Part shown: in pieces, positions 63,858 through 64,000 of the stretch | How the letters are laid out: each line of letters starts with the position of its first letter | Position numbering within the stretch: position 1 is the first letter of the stretch | Origin: Deltaproteobacteria bacterium | Lineage (GTDB): Bacteria; Desulfobacterota; Desulfobacteria; Desulfobacterales; Desulfatirhabdiaceae | Length of the DNA stretch: 64,000 nucleotides | Assembly: GCA_016219185.1 (NCBI GenBank) | Contig: JACRBZ010000022.1 | Coordinates: 23,882 to 87,881, forward strand | Direction: 5' to 3' | Position numbers and translations under genes: made by a program | The notes under the pieces: model-generated | Seen by the model: the letters and a program-made list of their open reading frames with translations, nothing else | Told to the model about the DNA's origin: nothing | Databases searched by the model: none

Positions 63858-64000
63858 GTTATAGATCCTTGCAGATGAATTGATACTTGTTTTAACTATT
63901 ATCATGTGATACTCTACCCAAACGAAATTAAAAATTAACACCAAATTTTGGTAGCGTATGGACTCAATTCGCGGAAAGCCGTTAACGCCAGAAGCCAAAA

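Overview
The window looks like chromosomal DNA from an anaerobic deltaproteobacterium (Desulfobacterota), most likely near Desulfobacterales. This is inferred from gene content and repeats, not from a marker gene. Supporting features are a selenocysteine decoding gene (selB) with a selenoprotein in the same operon, indolepyruvate:ferredoxin oxidoreductase, many hybrid sensor kinases, ferredoxin-type proteins, a CbiMQO metal importer, and families I associate with this group (DUF3786, and a protein resembling the 'Sfum_1244' family). Short palindromic repeats (GGGGACAGATTTAT type, CCCCCCTGGCC type, GATGGCxTCGTAAAA type) fit the same assignment. Most of the window is of moderate GC; one block (about 51.4-55.7 kb) is visibly GC-richer. 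No tRNA, rRNA or CRISPR array was seen.

Layout. 0-6.1 kb: a PLP decarboxylase cut by the window edge, a STAS/RsbW-type switch pair with a DHH phosphoesterase, a histidine kinase/response regulator pair, an OsmC protein and a DedA-like membrane protein. 6.2-12.8 kb: the selB operon (small membrane protein, selB, DUF2333 protein, a rhodanese with an in-frame UGA, and a membrane hybrid histidine kinase whose start overlaps the rhodanese stop). 12.9-18.4 kb: a PilZ protein, a chemoreceptor with a secreted Cache protein, RidA, a DUF2892 protein and a SRAP peptidase. 18.6-24.1 kb: a ferritin-like protein, an iron alcohol dehydrogenase and two PAS hybrid kinases. 24.4-28.2 kb: cbiMQO and a pair of unknown membrane proteins. 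28.5-36.8 kb: a complete RND efflux system, a GH18 protein and a divergent phenylacetate-CoA ligase. 36.8-42.7 kb: iorAB and livHMGF in one direction with the ligase. 42.7-51.4 kb: cell-wall and RNA genes (lytic transglycosylase, DUF1992, ddl, a DHH-CBS-nucleotidyltransferase, trpS) and a tandem ABC ATPase. 51.4-55.9 kb: a DUF3999/DUF2339 pair and a von Willebrand A remnant. 56-64 kb: unknown, enoyl-CoA hydratase, AI-2E-type permease, DUF3786/ferredoxin pair, GlxA-type regulator, repeats, and two low-GC accessory genes.

The most notable item is the rhodanese at 9629-10447. The reading frame is broken only by a UGA at 9923-9925, at a position where related rhodaneses carry a cysteine (C-x4-C). 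Directly after it is a hairpin with a GGUC loop and a bulged U, the features SelB recognises in the E. coli fdhF element, and selB itself lies about 1.3 kb upstream in the same operon. The following histidine kinase begins in an ATGA overlap with the selenoprotein stop, so its translation may depend on selenocysteine readthrough. I infer a selenium- or sulfur-responsive module; the coupling is a hypothesis.
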